This document shows, in pieces, positions 1 to 12,400 of a stretch of 64,000 bases of DNA. How positions within the stretch are numbered: the first letter of the stretch is position 1; every line of letters starts with the position of its first letter. The position numbers and the translations under genes were made by a program. Location: NCBI RefSeq assembly GCF_036785885.1, contig NC_092312.1, forward strand, positions 39,535,239 to 39,599,238, in the 5' to 3' direction. The notes beneath the pieces were generated by a model. That model was not told the origin of the DNA and did not search any database. It was given only the letters and a program-made list of their open reading frames with translations. The DNA comes from Coffea arabica. Lineage: Eukaryota; Streptophyta; Magnoliopsida; Gentianales; Rubiaceae.

Positions 1-3000
1 TGATTTCGGCTGCTTACCTTTCTATGGGTAACTGTTAGGTAACATTGGCCAGCTTGCCTTCATTGCTTCTCAGTATCTTCTTCACTCTTGTCTCTGTTTT
101 TTCTTCAAGCTTACCTTGCATGTCCATTTCAATCCCTATAAATACCGAAAATTCAAACCTCCATAGAGATAATCATCTCTTACCATTGCATAAAAGTATG
201 GTTCAGACCATTTGCTAGAGTGTATGGATATGTGATTGAAACTAGAATGAAATAGAACCAAATATGAATATAGGCAAAGGAGTGTGTTGGTTCACGTTTT
301 TGCAGCCTGAGATCTAATTGGAAAATGTTTGTAGTAGCTTGAGCTTAAGTCTAGCTCAATAAAAGCTAGTCAAGAATTGATTCAATTGAGGTCCAGTATT
401 TACATTTTGTTTGTCTTTCAATATGTCGAAGTTTATGTGGTGCTACCCCTTTGAACCTTTTAAGTAGTATGTTAGTGTATTTGATATGATACTAGTTGAT
501 TTTAATCTGATTATCTGTTGGTTCTTATGTATCTTTTGTTTCAGTGAGGTAATATTGACTTTGGGCAGTTCAAGGACGGTAGTGGAATTTCTGTGCGCTG
601 CAAAAGAGAAAAAGAGATCATTTCGTGTATTTGTTGCAGAGGGTGCTCCAAGGTGAGACAAGAGGCTAATTACTTTGTCAGATACCAAAATACAGCTTCT
701 AGTATGTTTCGGTTCCCAGTATTTCCCACTCTTTTAATTGATTCATCTTCCGCTAAAATCAGATATCAGGGACATACCCTCGCAAAAGAGCTGGTTACAA
801 GGGGGCTTCAAACCACAGTAATTACCGATTCTGCTGTCTTTGCAATGATTTCCCGTGTGAATATGGTATGCAGTGATTGTGGCTTATTGATTATTTTCTT
901 TTTTAAATTCCATCATGCTTTTCACTTGATTATTTTTTTTTCCTTTTTTAAGGTTATTGTTGGAGCTCATGCTGTGATGGCTAATGGTGGGGTTATAGCA
1001 CCTGTTGGATTGAATATGGTGGCATTAGCAGCTCAAAGGCATGCAGTCCCTTTCGTTGTACTTGCAGGAATTCATAAGGTCTGTTGGTGTCAAAACTCAG
1101 TTCAAGCAATAAATTACAAGATCAACTTGATTAATTTGCAGAGAATGGATGTAGTTACTACAGCTTGTAGTTCGTTTCAGAGCGAATGAACTTGAAGTTT
1201 TGGATATTACTTTTGATACATGAAAAGTAATAAGGAAGAGCTTGTAGATTTTTCTTGTGACAGAATACTAATATTGAGGTCATGGAATTTAAATGAAAAA
1301 GAAGATTTGAGCTGTGATGAAGTAAGCATGTTAAGTAAATGGCTAAAAAGCTAAATTCGAAGACATGTAACGAGAGTAGTAAAAATTCAACAGGTGCTTC
1401 TTCGGGATGCCGAGAAGTCTAATTGTTTATTTACCCCAGTGGATGGAAAAGGATGAAAGAACAAATAACCTTGGACAATTATTTAGAAATGATTGTAGGT
1501 TATATGGAGTTTCCAACAACCACATCTGAAGCTCTGGAAATCCCTTCATTGGCGATTGTTCAAATGCATCTCCAGGTTGCTATAATTGAAATCTGATTGC
1601 TGCTAGTGCTTATAATCAAATTGACTCTTTGGGAATTTTAAAGGCTCTTAGTTGACATGATTTATTGATTAGATTGATAATAAGTGCTCCATCATGGAAC
1701 TCGTAGAAAATCTTTTTCTGAAATATTTTAGGCGATTAATGATAGAATTCTGTTGCATGTTTGATTTTATCCAAAGTTATCATTCTCAAGCAGTTTAATA
1801 TTTAGAATATGTTCTCTCACCTGAATAACAGTGTCTCTATTATGATTAATGATGTGATCCTATATATGTGTGCGTCTGTGTGTAGGTTCATCTGCAGTTA
1901 GCATTCCTATGCAGTGTAATTTACTGAATATTGTTTTTTTCCCCCCTGACCTCATCATGAAACAATTCTATTCTTGTGATTCCTGAAAGAATTCAAGCGG
2001 AAAATATGTTTACATTTAAGTGCAGTTAGCATTCTAAACTAGTGTGGCCTCACTTGTTTTGTGGATGGGATAAAGGAGTCATACCAGGATTAGTTATCCT
2101 GAGGTGACTCATTTTTCATTTGTTCATCTATGTAAAATGGTTGTTTGGAGTTTGGATAGTGTTATATTGTTCATGCATTTTTGGACGTCCAATATTATGG
2201 CTGGTAAGTATGGAAATGATTTAATATAACATGGTTGTCTGAAAATAACTTTGAAAAGTCATTTTATCACATAAAGCTGTCTTCCTACGATAAATAGTAC
2301 TACCTTCCCTCTGGGATTATTAATTTAGAATAAATGGGATTGGTAAAATCATCCAAACAAAGGATGACATGAGATTAGTAATCCTATCCTTTTTTTTCCA
2401 ATGAACCAAATGGACCCTGTTTTAGAGCTACAAATAAAGTAGTGAGTCAATTCAGTTAGTTTCTATGTAATGAAGAATGTTTTGCCTTTTCATCTTAAAA
2501 ATACCAGCAATGAATATTTGGAATGTGCCAATGAGAATTGTTCTGATTTACTTCTTTGGATTGAAGATGTAAAATGTTAAAATGAAGTTAAAAATGTGAA
2601 TGTCGAATCTGTTAGTGTGTGTTTATGATCAATGAGCTCTAATGTGCAGACTGAAGGCACTTATGAATGATATGTTTTCCTTGTCTATTAAGGATAAACC
2701 ATCTCAACCATGTTTTCTTGTTTTGTGAAAAGAAGGTTGACAAAAAAATGGGTGATCCACAAAGCATATGTCAATGAGCTGAAGCTATGTCCTGAAGTAT
2801 CAAACCGAATTTCGTTATCTATTGTCACATTGTCACCTATTTAAGTACTTCAGAGAACCAATTGATGGTGGAATTGTTGAAAAAGACCTTCTAGCTTCCT
2901 TTCATGTCTTGACTAATCTAAACAACCTCATAGTTGAGCTGGCATCAATTTCCTAATGGCAGAGGAGTTTAAGTGTACTAGGTAGAGTGATTTTATAGTT

Positions 3001-4144
3001 AAAAACTGCACCTCATGTTTCTTTCTTTGCTTCCTCATGTGTGCTTATTTGATAGAGTTCTACACTTCATGCTTAAAAATGTCTTCCAGCCCTATTATTC
3101 TAGTAATAAAGGTAGGAGGGGGTACCTATTCCCCTCTGAAGATTCTTGGCAATAACAAGATGACTTGTATGTATGTGATAAAATTGAAGTTTCTCTGGTA
3201 TGCTGGTTCACTTTCTGTTATCTAGAGTTTAATGAAATAGTTATTAAGATGTCTATGATGTAGAAAGTTTCATGTTGCAAAAAATTCTTCAAGGGAAACC
3301 ACATTAATTTGATTGAGTTTTGCTGCAGGGCAGAATTTTATTTTTTTTGTTTGAGTAAATGGAGTGTGTGCTAAGATGCAGTTCTATGTTTCATATATGT
3401 CCTTTATTTTTGCTGGGGAATAGCATTTACAAGACAACCTCAGAATTGTGACCTGGCTTTAGAATCAGGCAAGAGATAATTTAAAACATCTTAGTTTAAT
3501 TGGATTTTTTCCTAAAATGGTTGGGCTGTCTCTAGTACAGCATCTGCAGAAGTGTTGGTTAGCACATTCAGAAAGCCAACAACCAAGTTAAATGACTTGT
3601 TTTATGAATTTGTACTTGGTGGATGAGGTCCACTTATCAGAATATAATCATTTTTCTGGTTGTTGGAATTATTCTGAATCTTTTGAAAGGAAAAATGCTA
3701 TTTGTTGCCTACTGAGTGGCACCATTCTTGGATAGCTACCACACTCAACAGAAAGTTTATCTAGTGTGGGTATGACATTTTGCTTCTTAAAGTTATGCAT
3801 AGCCTAAAGAAATTATTTTAAGTAAACGAAGGCAAGATGCAACTTTGGATATAAGTTAAAAGTAATGAAGGGGAGTTTTCTTTATGTGAGGTCAGTCCAA
3901 AATGCTTGACACATCAAAACTGGGGGAGATCTCTGATCCAAGTTGTCCTTGCCTACAGAACCACCTATTAATCATGAGTATTTTCTCCTTCATATAAGGG
4001 GTAATACATAACTGACCATTCTGTGAGATATAAAAAATTGAACAAATGATAAAAGCTTTTGAACGTAATGGATAATAAAAATCATATTTGGGTTGTTATG
4101 GATAGTAGAGTTTGTGTTTCATATCAAAATCTGTCTGCAGAAGG
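1..4144. repeat. Inverted-repeat arm A (reverse complement of 12474-16617)
   Basis: Each base x here pairs with base 16618-x of the minus strand. All four landmarks tested, near 443, 593, 3037 and 4059, fit that single offset, so no net indel separates the arms across 4.1 kb. Spot-compared stretches, including a 7-T run near 1934, are identical. Identity stops after 4144: this arm goes on with gaaatcatgg, the other with gtaagttggc (last shared base included). At the left it runs off the window, so the true arm may be longer. The arm carries eIF2B-beta exons 5-7 and the first 3 kb of intron 7. It is either a real inverted duplication or an assembly artefact. Confidence 0.95.
545..1078 (+). pseudogene. 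eIF2B beta-subunit fragment, exons 5-7 (inverted copy)
   Basis: Three exons of the eIF2B-beta gene lie at 545-652, 763-865 and 953-1078, each with the acceptor AG and donor GT of the parental gene at 9461-20322. They encode the strand-and-loop core with EVILTLGSSRTV, VFVAEGAP, YQGHTLAKELV, ITDSAVFAMISRVN and GAHAVMANGGVIAPVG. I see no stop or frameshift inside the exons. Exons 8 and 9 do not follow: the copy ends in intron 7 at 4144. Exons 1-4 would lie left of the window, if present at all. It is therefore partial rather than decayed, and could give only an internal or truncated product. It is in sense with the SKIP5 exon downstream. Confidence 0.9.
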
Positions 4145-5273
4145 AAATCATGGCGAGACTCTGGAAACTGATCATAAAAGAGCATGGTACCAAAATTCAG
4201 CAGGTGATGTATCGAAGACTAACTCTTGGTTGAAGAGTAAACAAACGATTTTGTGTTAGTAAAGAAAAATAAAGTTGAGGTGAACTGTGAAATGCAGAAT
4301 CAATTGCAAAAATAAATGAGAAGATTACCTTGCTCTTTTTTGTTTTTGGCCCAGTAATATCTTTTCATGTTATATACGATCATGAAATAGTTATGGGTTT
4401 TGCGTCTTATATGAGATGGTTAGCGCACATGGCTTTGATGGGTTTTAGAGAAAGCTTTTCTTGCATTTCTTTTGTACAGAGAGTCAGTAGGAAATTTCAT
4501 TGATAATATCTAGTATATGCAATGTCTTGTTTTAACTGAATGCTTGCAGTGTACATAATCCTTTAGAACCAATGCTGATAAAATTGTTGCTCTGCTATTT
4601 CATAGAACAAGATTAAATTCTTTTTGGGTCTTTGATATAAATTGATTTACCTTCCACAAGGTCATTTCCAATTATGTGGAGTATCCCCGATCTTTCTTTT
4701 TCGGTTTAAAATATATTGTTCTGAACTTTGTTGTCTGATTACAGAAAGCGGCTTCTTACACTTTCAATTATTTAACAAATAATGACAACCTTGGCTCCAT
4801 TTTTCTTGAAACAGTTAATTATAGTAGTATTTTGAAATCGGTTTCTTTTTTATTCTGATTTATTCTATGCAATTATCTCTAAAATGTTTTTGGAGTTAAA
4901 TCTTTCGTGGGTCTAAATAACATGTTATTGAGTGGCTTCACGGGTTCGTCAATTCTTTTGCCTAGAATAGAGTGTTTGCTGTGTAAAGAGTGCAATGGGC
5001 ATTTTCAGAAGGGTTTAGTTGGTGGTGTGGATTGTTATAGTCTGTAGTAGTGAACTAGCGATGAGCTCTAGGAAAGATGTTTGTCAGATAGCTTTATCCA
5101 CTTTTGTTGTGCAATTGATTTGTGTATAGAAAAGTATGTAGCTGTTTGTTTAGCTGTTTATAATGAAATATAGCTGTCCATCTAACTTTTTAACTTCGGT
5201 CTTGAAACTGCTTCACTGTTGACCAAAAATTCTCCGTATATGCTGTTTATATTCTGTTTATGTTCTTGTGCAG
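4145..5273. other. Spacer sequence next to the inverted-repeat breakpoint, no assigned gene
   Basis: Unique sequence between the end of arm A and the SKIP5 exon. Right at the breakpoint, a tgcag acceptor-like site is followed by an open stretch (4141-4203) reading KEIMARLWKLI and ending at CAG before GTGATG. This could be an exon of an unknown gene, but I cannot name it and support is weak. The rest is AT-rich and looks like intron or intergenic DNA. No F-box-coding exon of SKIP5 was found here. Confidence 0.4.
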
Positions 5274-5634
5274 TGCACTGGAGTTTTCATCCACCTGTAA
5301 ACTGGCTAATTTGACAGTCCGGGCAGAGCTTGGTTGCTGCCTGCTTCATAGGAGTGGAAGGCTAATAATCGATAGCTGTATTCTTCAGTGTGAGTCAAAT
5401 CCATTGGACCATCTCTCATATGCAATAGTGAGCACAGCCAGTGCCACTGAGTACGAGGTAGTGCCATCTGCTGTAAAGAGCTGCAGTGACAGTGTGTCTG
5501 TTTCCCAAACTAGAATTGAGGGAGGTGCTAAGGCTGTTTTAGCCAGTGGGGCTCTTTCATTGCAGCAAGTTCGTGTAATTTATGCACGGGCTTCTGTCTT
5601 TTTCTGGTTTGACATGGAGCATCAACAACAATAA
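5274..5634 (+). pseudogene. F-box protein SKIP5-like, 3'-terminal exon only (partial)
   Basis: After a clear acceptor (tgttcttgtgcag), an open frame encodes about 120 residues up to TAA at 5632-5634. It begins SALEFSSTCKLANLTVRAEL and includes LGCCLLHRSGRL, RIEGGAKAV and a final FFWFD. I recognise this as the C-terminal half of plant SKIP5, an F-box protein with a right-handed beta-helix-like repeat, thought to act as a substrate adaptor in SCF ubiquitin ligases with an ASK partner. The exon needs a preceding exon ending in phase 2. The N-terminal F-box exons are not between 1 and 5273, where inverted arm A now sits. The gene is therefore either cut by the rearrangement or has an intron of more than 5 kb. 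Family recognition is by eye. Confidence 0.72.
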
Positions 5635-8551
5635 TCACTAACCATGTTGTAATTGGAGGAGTTAGATCGTGTATTTAGTCTGAAGTTGATGCTACTGGAG
5701 GCCGATTATGTTGCTCATCATTTTATTTTAATTCTCGTTGGAATTTATTATTCCAATTGCTTGGTTGCTGTTGCATTTAAGACGTACAACTCATTTTCTT
5801 ACTGTAATATATATTATTTTGCTCTTCAAAGAAAATTTATGAAACGATCCAGCATAATAATGCAATTGAACAGCTTCATACTGATTTTTTGTTGAGAATA
5901 TCACAGTGGTACATCGACTATTTTCTCCTTGGGTTGCTCTAGTAATCAAAAAGGTACAAAAATCTTTTTGTGCAATGAATTAGCAATTTGAGGTATGCGG
6001 ATTAAAATTACGTTAATCATGCGGATTTGGATGTACAACAAACTGCCTCCAATTCCGATCGAAGCATAACCGAAAATAAAGCAAGCCTTTTTGGACCATA
6101 CAAATCAGGTAGCCATCCAGCAGGCATGGTCTCGGCCCTCGCACAAGTCGTTCGCTGGTAAGAAAACATAGATTGCCACCAAAAAACTATACATCCTTCT
6201 ATGCTAGCCATACATGCTTAAATGTAAGGTGTGATACAATTTAGATTTTCTTGTTCACACAGCGTCCTTTGCTTAACAAGAGTGTTAACTCACTTTAGCA
6301 TGCATCTGAATTGACCTATTTTTGCTCTGAATCCATTCCTCATATCATATTCGAGACATGGCAGCAATAGTGCGAAAATCCAGAGATATATAAAAACGGC
6401 TGGACCCAATCGAATTGGTTTGGATTCTAGATGAAGTACTTGAAATAAAGTAGTTGCACCGCTAAACAGCAGGATTACTTCTGATCGTTGCCCTGCTAAA
6501 CATTTTTCCTCATATTCCAAAGAGCAGCAACAATCTTTTGCTAGTGAGATGCAAACCCCTTTGCAGATGTTGATTCGGCGATCAGTCGGAATCATAGGAA
6601 GTCAATGCAACGTCACAACAGATTAAACCAAATTGCAAACAGTTACTGAAAGATTTCTTTTAACAAGTAGCTTTAAATCTTTGAAGTCTGCTGCACCACC
6701 CCAAATGATCTTTTCTTGGCTTAAATAAAAGCATGCAATTCCAAAATTTCACAGCAATTGTCCTTGAACAAAGTTCAATTTTGCAGACAAACTTCTAGTA
6801 AAATACAACATAAAAATTTCTTAGAAGTCCAATGGCATACCGCATACAACTCCCAGACCGGTCAAAACTGCACCCCCTTATAGTTGTCACAAAAAGAATG
6901 CATCATTTCATCAAAGTCACGCGCATTCTTTTACCTTCATTTTGTCTGTCCGCAGAAAATTTGCCCCTCGGAACTCATTAGAACTCCGCACCTACCCTTG
7001 TTGCATACCTGCATTTTTTGTTTCATTCATTTTTGTGGCATCCTACTGCTGTGTATTCACGTCAATTGAACACAACTTCATCATATGATGGAACTACCTA
7101 AAACCCAAGAAACTGTAAAAATCAAACAAAATAAAAAGGGTTAAAGAAGTTAATAAAATGGAACAAACAATCTATGTTGATTTATATTCTGAAGCATTTA
7201 CTTCTAAGTTGTATCCTCTGATACGGTAAAAATCCCAGTTTATATTGAAAGTCGTAAACAAAGACAGCACATGGTGACATACTGCCATGACAGAGACTTC
7301 AATGGACCTAATTATAACCTAGTTCGCAATTGAGGAGACATGAAAAAGTATTATTGTTGGATATAACAAGGCTGATGCAATGCATCAGTGTCAAATACTG
7401 AAACAGATCCAAATATAAGCCCCAGTAAAATCCTTTAGTTGAATTACATGAATTCAATATCCTGTAAAGTACTACTTCAATCATAACAGGAATGTAGTTA
7501 TTTTGAACTTCATATTTGTGCCTGCGTGATCTTAATACATGGGGCAACATTACTTTTAGCCTACAAAAAACTGAGCAATGTGTACATAGCCAACAAAAGC
7601 TGGATATCATATATGCAAAGGTTCAGCTAAAAAGTCAATGGAACTAGAATCTTTATTTGTCTATATATAATTTCAAATCTTAAGCTAGCAAGAAATAACT
7701 TCCAATCGAGGTGTGTGAGATTTTAGAGAAAATCTAAAGACAGAGAGTAAATCGCGTAGAACAAGAGAGACTACCTCTCTCTCTCTCTCTCCCTCTCTGT
7801 CATCTTCCTCTAGGCAATCTCCTAGTTGCAAAACTAGTGATCTCCTTCAAACCACCTTTCGTTCTGGGAAACACACCCAATATATCAATATGGCTAACCT
7901 ATTATCCTCATTCCCACACAACAAATTGGTTTTCGACGTCAAATGTTCTACTTGTCCTGTTAAAATGGGTGATTTGAGCAGGTTTGAACAGGTCACAAAT
8001 GGGTAACGTATATAATTGGATCAACCCATTTATACCCATATGGGTATACGGAATTACCCACTAATGACCCGCTTGAAATTTTACCTTTTTTTTTTTCCTT
8101 TCAAATGTTGTTTGACAAGAAATAACAACATTTATTGGCATTGGGTTGATAAGAAATTCAAATTTATTCGCTTATATTCACCAATAATTGAGTTTAAATG
8201 TGCAATTATTTTTAAATGGGTATAAATGGTTAATGCAGATCAACCAATTACCCACCAATTAAATGGGTTTAATTGAATCACCCATCTAAACCCATTCAAA
8301 GTTCATTCATACACAAATCCACTTATGAATGGGCGCGTTTGGGCGGATCAACATAATTAGGTTATGATTGACACCTGTAGCCGAGACATAATAGGATACC
8401 TGGATCTAGCAAAATTGCTTCTAGAAAGATTATAGCTCGCATTAGAAAGAGAAGCACATTAGAGGGTGCCTAGTTTGAATGTAAAATATAGAAAACCTAG
8501 GACAAGTGGTTACACCATTCTGTCACACTTATTTACTTAATAAGTGTTAAC
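5635..8551. other. Intergenic region, no supported gene
   Basis: AT-rich DNA between the SKIP5 end and the MITE, with only short unsupported ORFs. 7776-7798 is a CT-rich microsatellite. 7960-8370 is rich in repeated and inverted copies of aaatgggt and acccatt (for example near 8030-8060 and 8215-8290), which suggests a decayed foldback or MITE-like element, but I could not define its ends. Confidence 0.5.
7776..7798. repeat. CT microsatellite
   Basis: A run of CT dinucleotides with one interruption (tctctccctctct), seen directly. It lies in intergenic DNA. Confidence 0.85.
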
Positions 8552-9004
8552 TAGGGGTGCAAACGAGCCGAGCTCGAGTCGAGCTTTGGCTAATCGAGCC
8601 GAGCTCAAGTTAATTTTGTGAAGCTCGAACTCGAGCTCGAGCTCGAGGTCGAGTCAAATTCGAGTCGAGCTCGAGCTTAAAAAATAAAAAAATAATTATT
8701 ATTATTTTATTTTTAAAAAATAAAAAATAATTATTTATTTTTAAAAATGAATAAAATAATAATTTTTTTAATAAATAATAAAATATTAGGGATATATATG
8801 TAATTTTACTATTAAAATAAAAAAATATATATAATTGAGCTCGCGAGCCAACGAGCTTAATGTTTTTTATCTCGAGTTCGAGTTCGAGATCGACTTAATT
8901 AGCTCAAGCTCGACTCGAACTCGATATTGATGAGCTCGAGTCGAGCTCGTATGCGAGCCGCTCGCGATCGGCTCGTGAGCGGCTCGATTCGCGAAACACC
9001 CCTA
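8552..9004. mobile_element. Non-autonomous hAT-type MITE with 8-bp target duplication
   Basis: The 453-bp element starts TAGGGGTG and ends CACCCCTA, a perfect 8-bp terminal inverted repeat. It is flanked on both sides by GTGTTAAC (8544-8551 and 9005-9012), an exact 8-bp duplication as expected for hAT transposases. Both subterminal regions are packed with GAGCTCGA and GAGCCG motifs in opposite orientation, so the whole can fold back; the centre is almost pure A/T. There is no coding capacity. Similar elements with GAGCTCGA-rich ends are common in plant genomes. It lies about 450 bp past the eIF2B-beta stop codon. Confidence 0.92.
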
Positions 9005-9460
9005 GTGTTAACCTAAATTTAGGCTACAGTATCTGAAATCACACCATTGTGTCATGCTTATTTACTTAATATATGTCTCCACTAACTGCTATGTTGTGTG
9101 GTTCAAACCCAAGTCCTCACAATTAATGGTCTCCAAGAAGTCCTTGCATTAAACTAATCCATACTTAGATGACGCATTGCTACCAAATGCATGGGTCGAA
9201 CACTGGACAAAATTTAGAATCATATATCAGTTTTCTTTCATTAGCGACTAGAGAACTGCAACTGACTTATGTGAATTCATGCAGGCAAGTCGGGCAATTC
9301 ATAATATTTGCAAGAAAGCTGCTGTTATTATAGCGTTGATTACATGTAGTGAAAGGGCAAAGTAAGATGTATAATTATCAATGGAATATGTTAAATTCAC
9401 CATGTAACAATGAGAAAGCTCACCTAATAATGTGTAGAAACAGAGGTGGCCAATATAATA

Positions 9461-12400
9461 TCAAGAAGCTGATCTCCGTTGTAAAACCAAATCATTAGCA
9501 GAGTAATAATCAGCAATAAGTCGGTACATATATGAAGGATTATGTCCCCCGCTGTCAAAAAATAAATAATGAATCGGAAAAATTCCAGGAATGAAGAAAT
9601 CTAAAATAAGTTTATAGCTATTTAATCCATGAAGTTCTTAGATAAAATATTTTAGTTTAACTACTAAAAAAACACTAAAGGTAATAGGTACTGCCTAGAA
9701 CTATGAAAGACATCTTATAAAGCATTAATTAAACTTACGTATCAGTAATAAATAGGCTAACAAGATTTGGAGGCACATAATCAAATGCAGGATTCACAAC
9801 ATGCAGGATAGGAGAACCAGAGCCACTTCCAAAATCTAGGCAATCAGAAAATTCCCCAAAGTCCAAGAGCTCGGATGGGGACCTCAATTCATTCAGTAAG
9901 ACCTCTGGATTGTGAGGATAGAGAGGGCACAGCTGCAACATGAGCAGAAGGGTAGTTAGCTAACATAAACTTCCATAAGTAAGAAGTGGTGAGATACACT
10001 GACCAGCGAGCTGGAGTCTTGCACATATAGAGATAGGGGGAGTGTGTCAAATTAGACACTCAAACATAATCAAGAAGTTAGCACATACAATGTAGTCCAA
10101 CTTTAGATATAATAATAGCTAACACAGTGCCTTAAAGGATGGGATAGAAAAGGCCCGTGAGGTAGTGGAGCTAATTTATATATTGCACGATCAACAGATC
10201 AGTTGGAATTCAATTCAAACTGCTGAAGATTGCTTGTCAGGCATATCACTAGATCAGTGACAAGAAACTGATGCCCTTGCAGCACAGACTCATTCTTTGA
10301 TTCAAGAAACCACAGAAGAACAAAACCAATTTCTGGTTTATAACTTCCAATACAGTTAACAGAACAGACAAATAGTGTCAGCAAAAAGTATTCCACAACA
10401 GTAAAGTGGGGCCAAATGAATCAATCATGCAGTTGTTTTAAGCTAAGTAACACTTAGCAATAGCTCACAAACCTGCTGAAATGCATGAAAGCACAATACT
10501 AAAAGGGTTGAGATTTTTTTAATATAACTGCTACCACTGCTTTGGTTCCATAAGCCAAAATCAATAAGCAAGATGTAAAAGTGTGAAATTTTAACTGAGA
10601 GATGCAAGCCCTAAATTTGGGGCCAGTGTCTCGTCAACTATACATTTGGCAAAAGCTGATTATTCAGAAGTGACTCTAGAAGATTAGATTTCCCACAATC
10701 TCACAGATGTTCCTATTTGTTGTGAAAAAATAAATTAAAAACTAAACATGGATGTTCTTAAAAAAAAAAAAGACTAATATAAACATGTTCAAACATGGAT
10801 GTTCAAAGGTTGTAAAAACTTATTATTGATGAAAATGACCGAAATGCCATCAGATGCTGAATATAAGAAATTTCATGTTGAATAAGTAACTTTCTTGTAT
10901 CACATATTTTATAATAAAAATTAAACCACCTAAAAGTATTTGATAGTTATACATTATAAAAACATTCTAAAAAGTTGAACATCAAACTTAAATTGTATTT
11001 CATTCTTGGTATTTTTGTAGTTTAAACAAGTTTGGAAGATAATTATTGTCCACAGAAAGTTCAGCTGTTAATCAGATTAGCTAAAGCTACACTTGCGTAG
11101 GTTGCAATTTTTAGCTTTTTCTGGTTATTAAAAATCTAAATTCTAGATGCTAAAGCAAATACAAAAAATCAGAAAAAGAAAATTTGAATTTTCACAATCA
11201 AAATGCATAATCAGCTAACATAATGAAACAAGAAATGCCCCTTCATGTAATCTGTCAAAGCAGATAACATCTAAAGATATGTTTAAGTGTGACTACAGCT
11301 TCTATTCTACTCAACACCAGATAACCTGTGCCCCAGAAGGACCAATAGGCAGCTGCATGCTGGACATTGAGCTTTTTTTATATATAACTTGCTCTCTAAG
11401 CTCTAGCGTTAAAAAATATTAGACAGGCTTGAGGCCAAAGGTAATAATGTCCTCTAAATTGTTCACGAAACAAAGAATTAGAACGTGACAAGTCAATTTA
11501 ATATTGTTTTCTACTGTTCAACAATTGATTGATACGTTGACAGAAAAGCCCCCGTTGAAAGAAATGTCCTCTGAATTGTTCAAGAAACAAAGAATTAGAA
11601 CGTGACAAGTCAATTTAATATTTTTTCTACTGTTCAACAGTTGATTGATACGTTGACAGAAAAGCCCCCATTCCCAAATTGAACAAACACGTGACTTCAG
11701 ATATTTCTCACGAGGTGCTGAAACAGAAGTCTCTGTCTCTTGAATAAGAAACCCTTTATGCTTCAATGGCGGAAATCAGTGGTGTCCAATCAAATTGCCT
11801 TAATGCGAATATAAAGGATTTCACAATGACCGTGGACCTTGCTTAAGACCACAGTATATGAACTCACTCACCATGTAGTTGTATACCTATTAAAATTTGC
11901 TATATGGTCTTTGTACAATAGCTTAAATGTATATTCACTCTCAATATCTTGTTTGAGTATGCAAACATGTCCATGAAATCTGACTTTTTCAGGCTTTTGA
12001 CATGGGATCTTGATGAACATTGTCTTCTGATCAATAGCCCAAAAAAAAAAAAAAATTGCATATTCAGAAATGTCCAACAGTATCCTAGATTTCTACTTGA
12101 CTAAGTAACGTTTTCAAATTAGAAGCAATTTTGAGTAACATACACCAAACATTCTTGAAAATCAAATTAGGGGAAGAAGATCTCAGAAAAGTTTGGGTTC
12201 ATTAGCACTATATCAAAAACAGATTTTGCTATTTAAGAAGTCTGAATGCCACGTTGATCATGGTAGCCAAACAGATAAAACTAGCACTTGGACCCCAAAG
12301 ACTCAAAACACTATATGTGCTCCCCCATTTGTTCCTCATTGTTTCCACTGCCAACTTTACAATGAATCTGCTTTCAGAGTTTCCAACACATAAAGGTATC

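Noticed and set aside
6017..6640. Open stretches on both strands, including a plus-strand one with PAGMVSALAQVV and a later glutamine-rich SKEQQQSF, faintly like ERF transcription factors
   Set aside because: There is no AP2 domain, the frames are short and interrupted, and the likeness rests on a few residues. Not enough for a feature.
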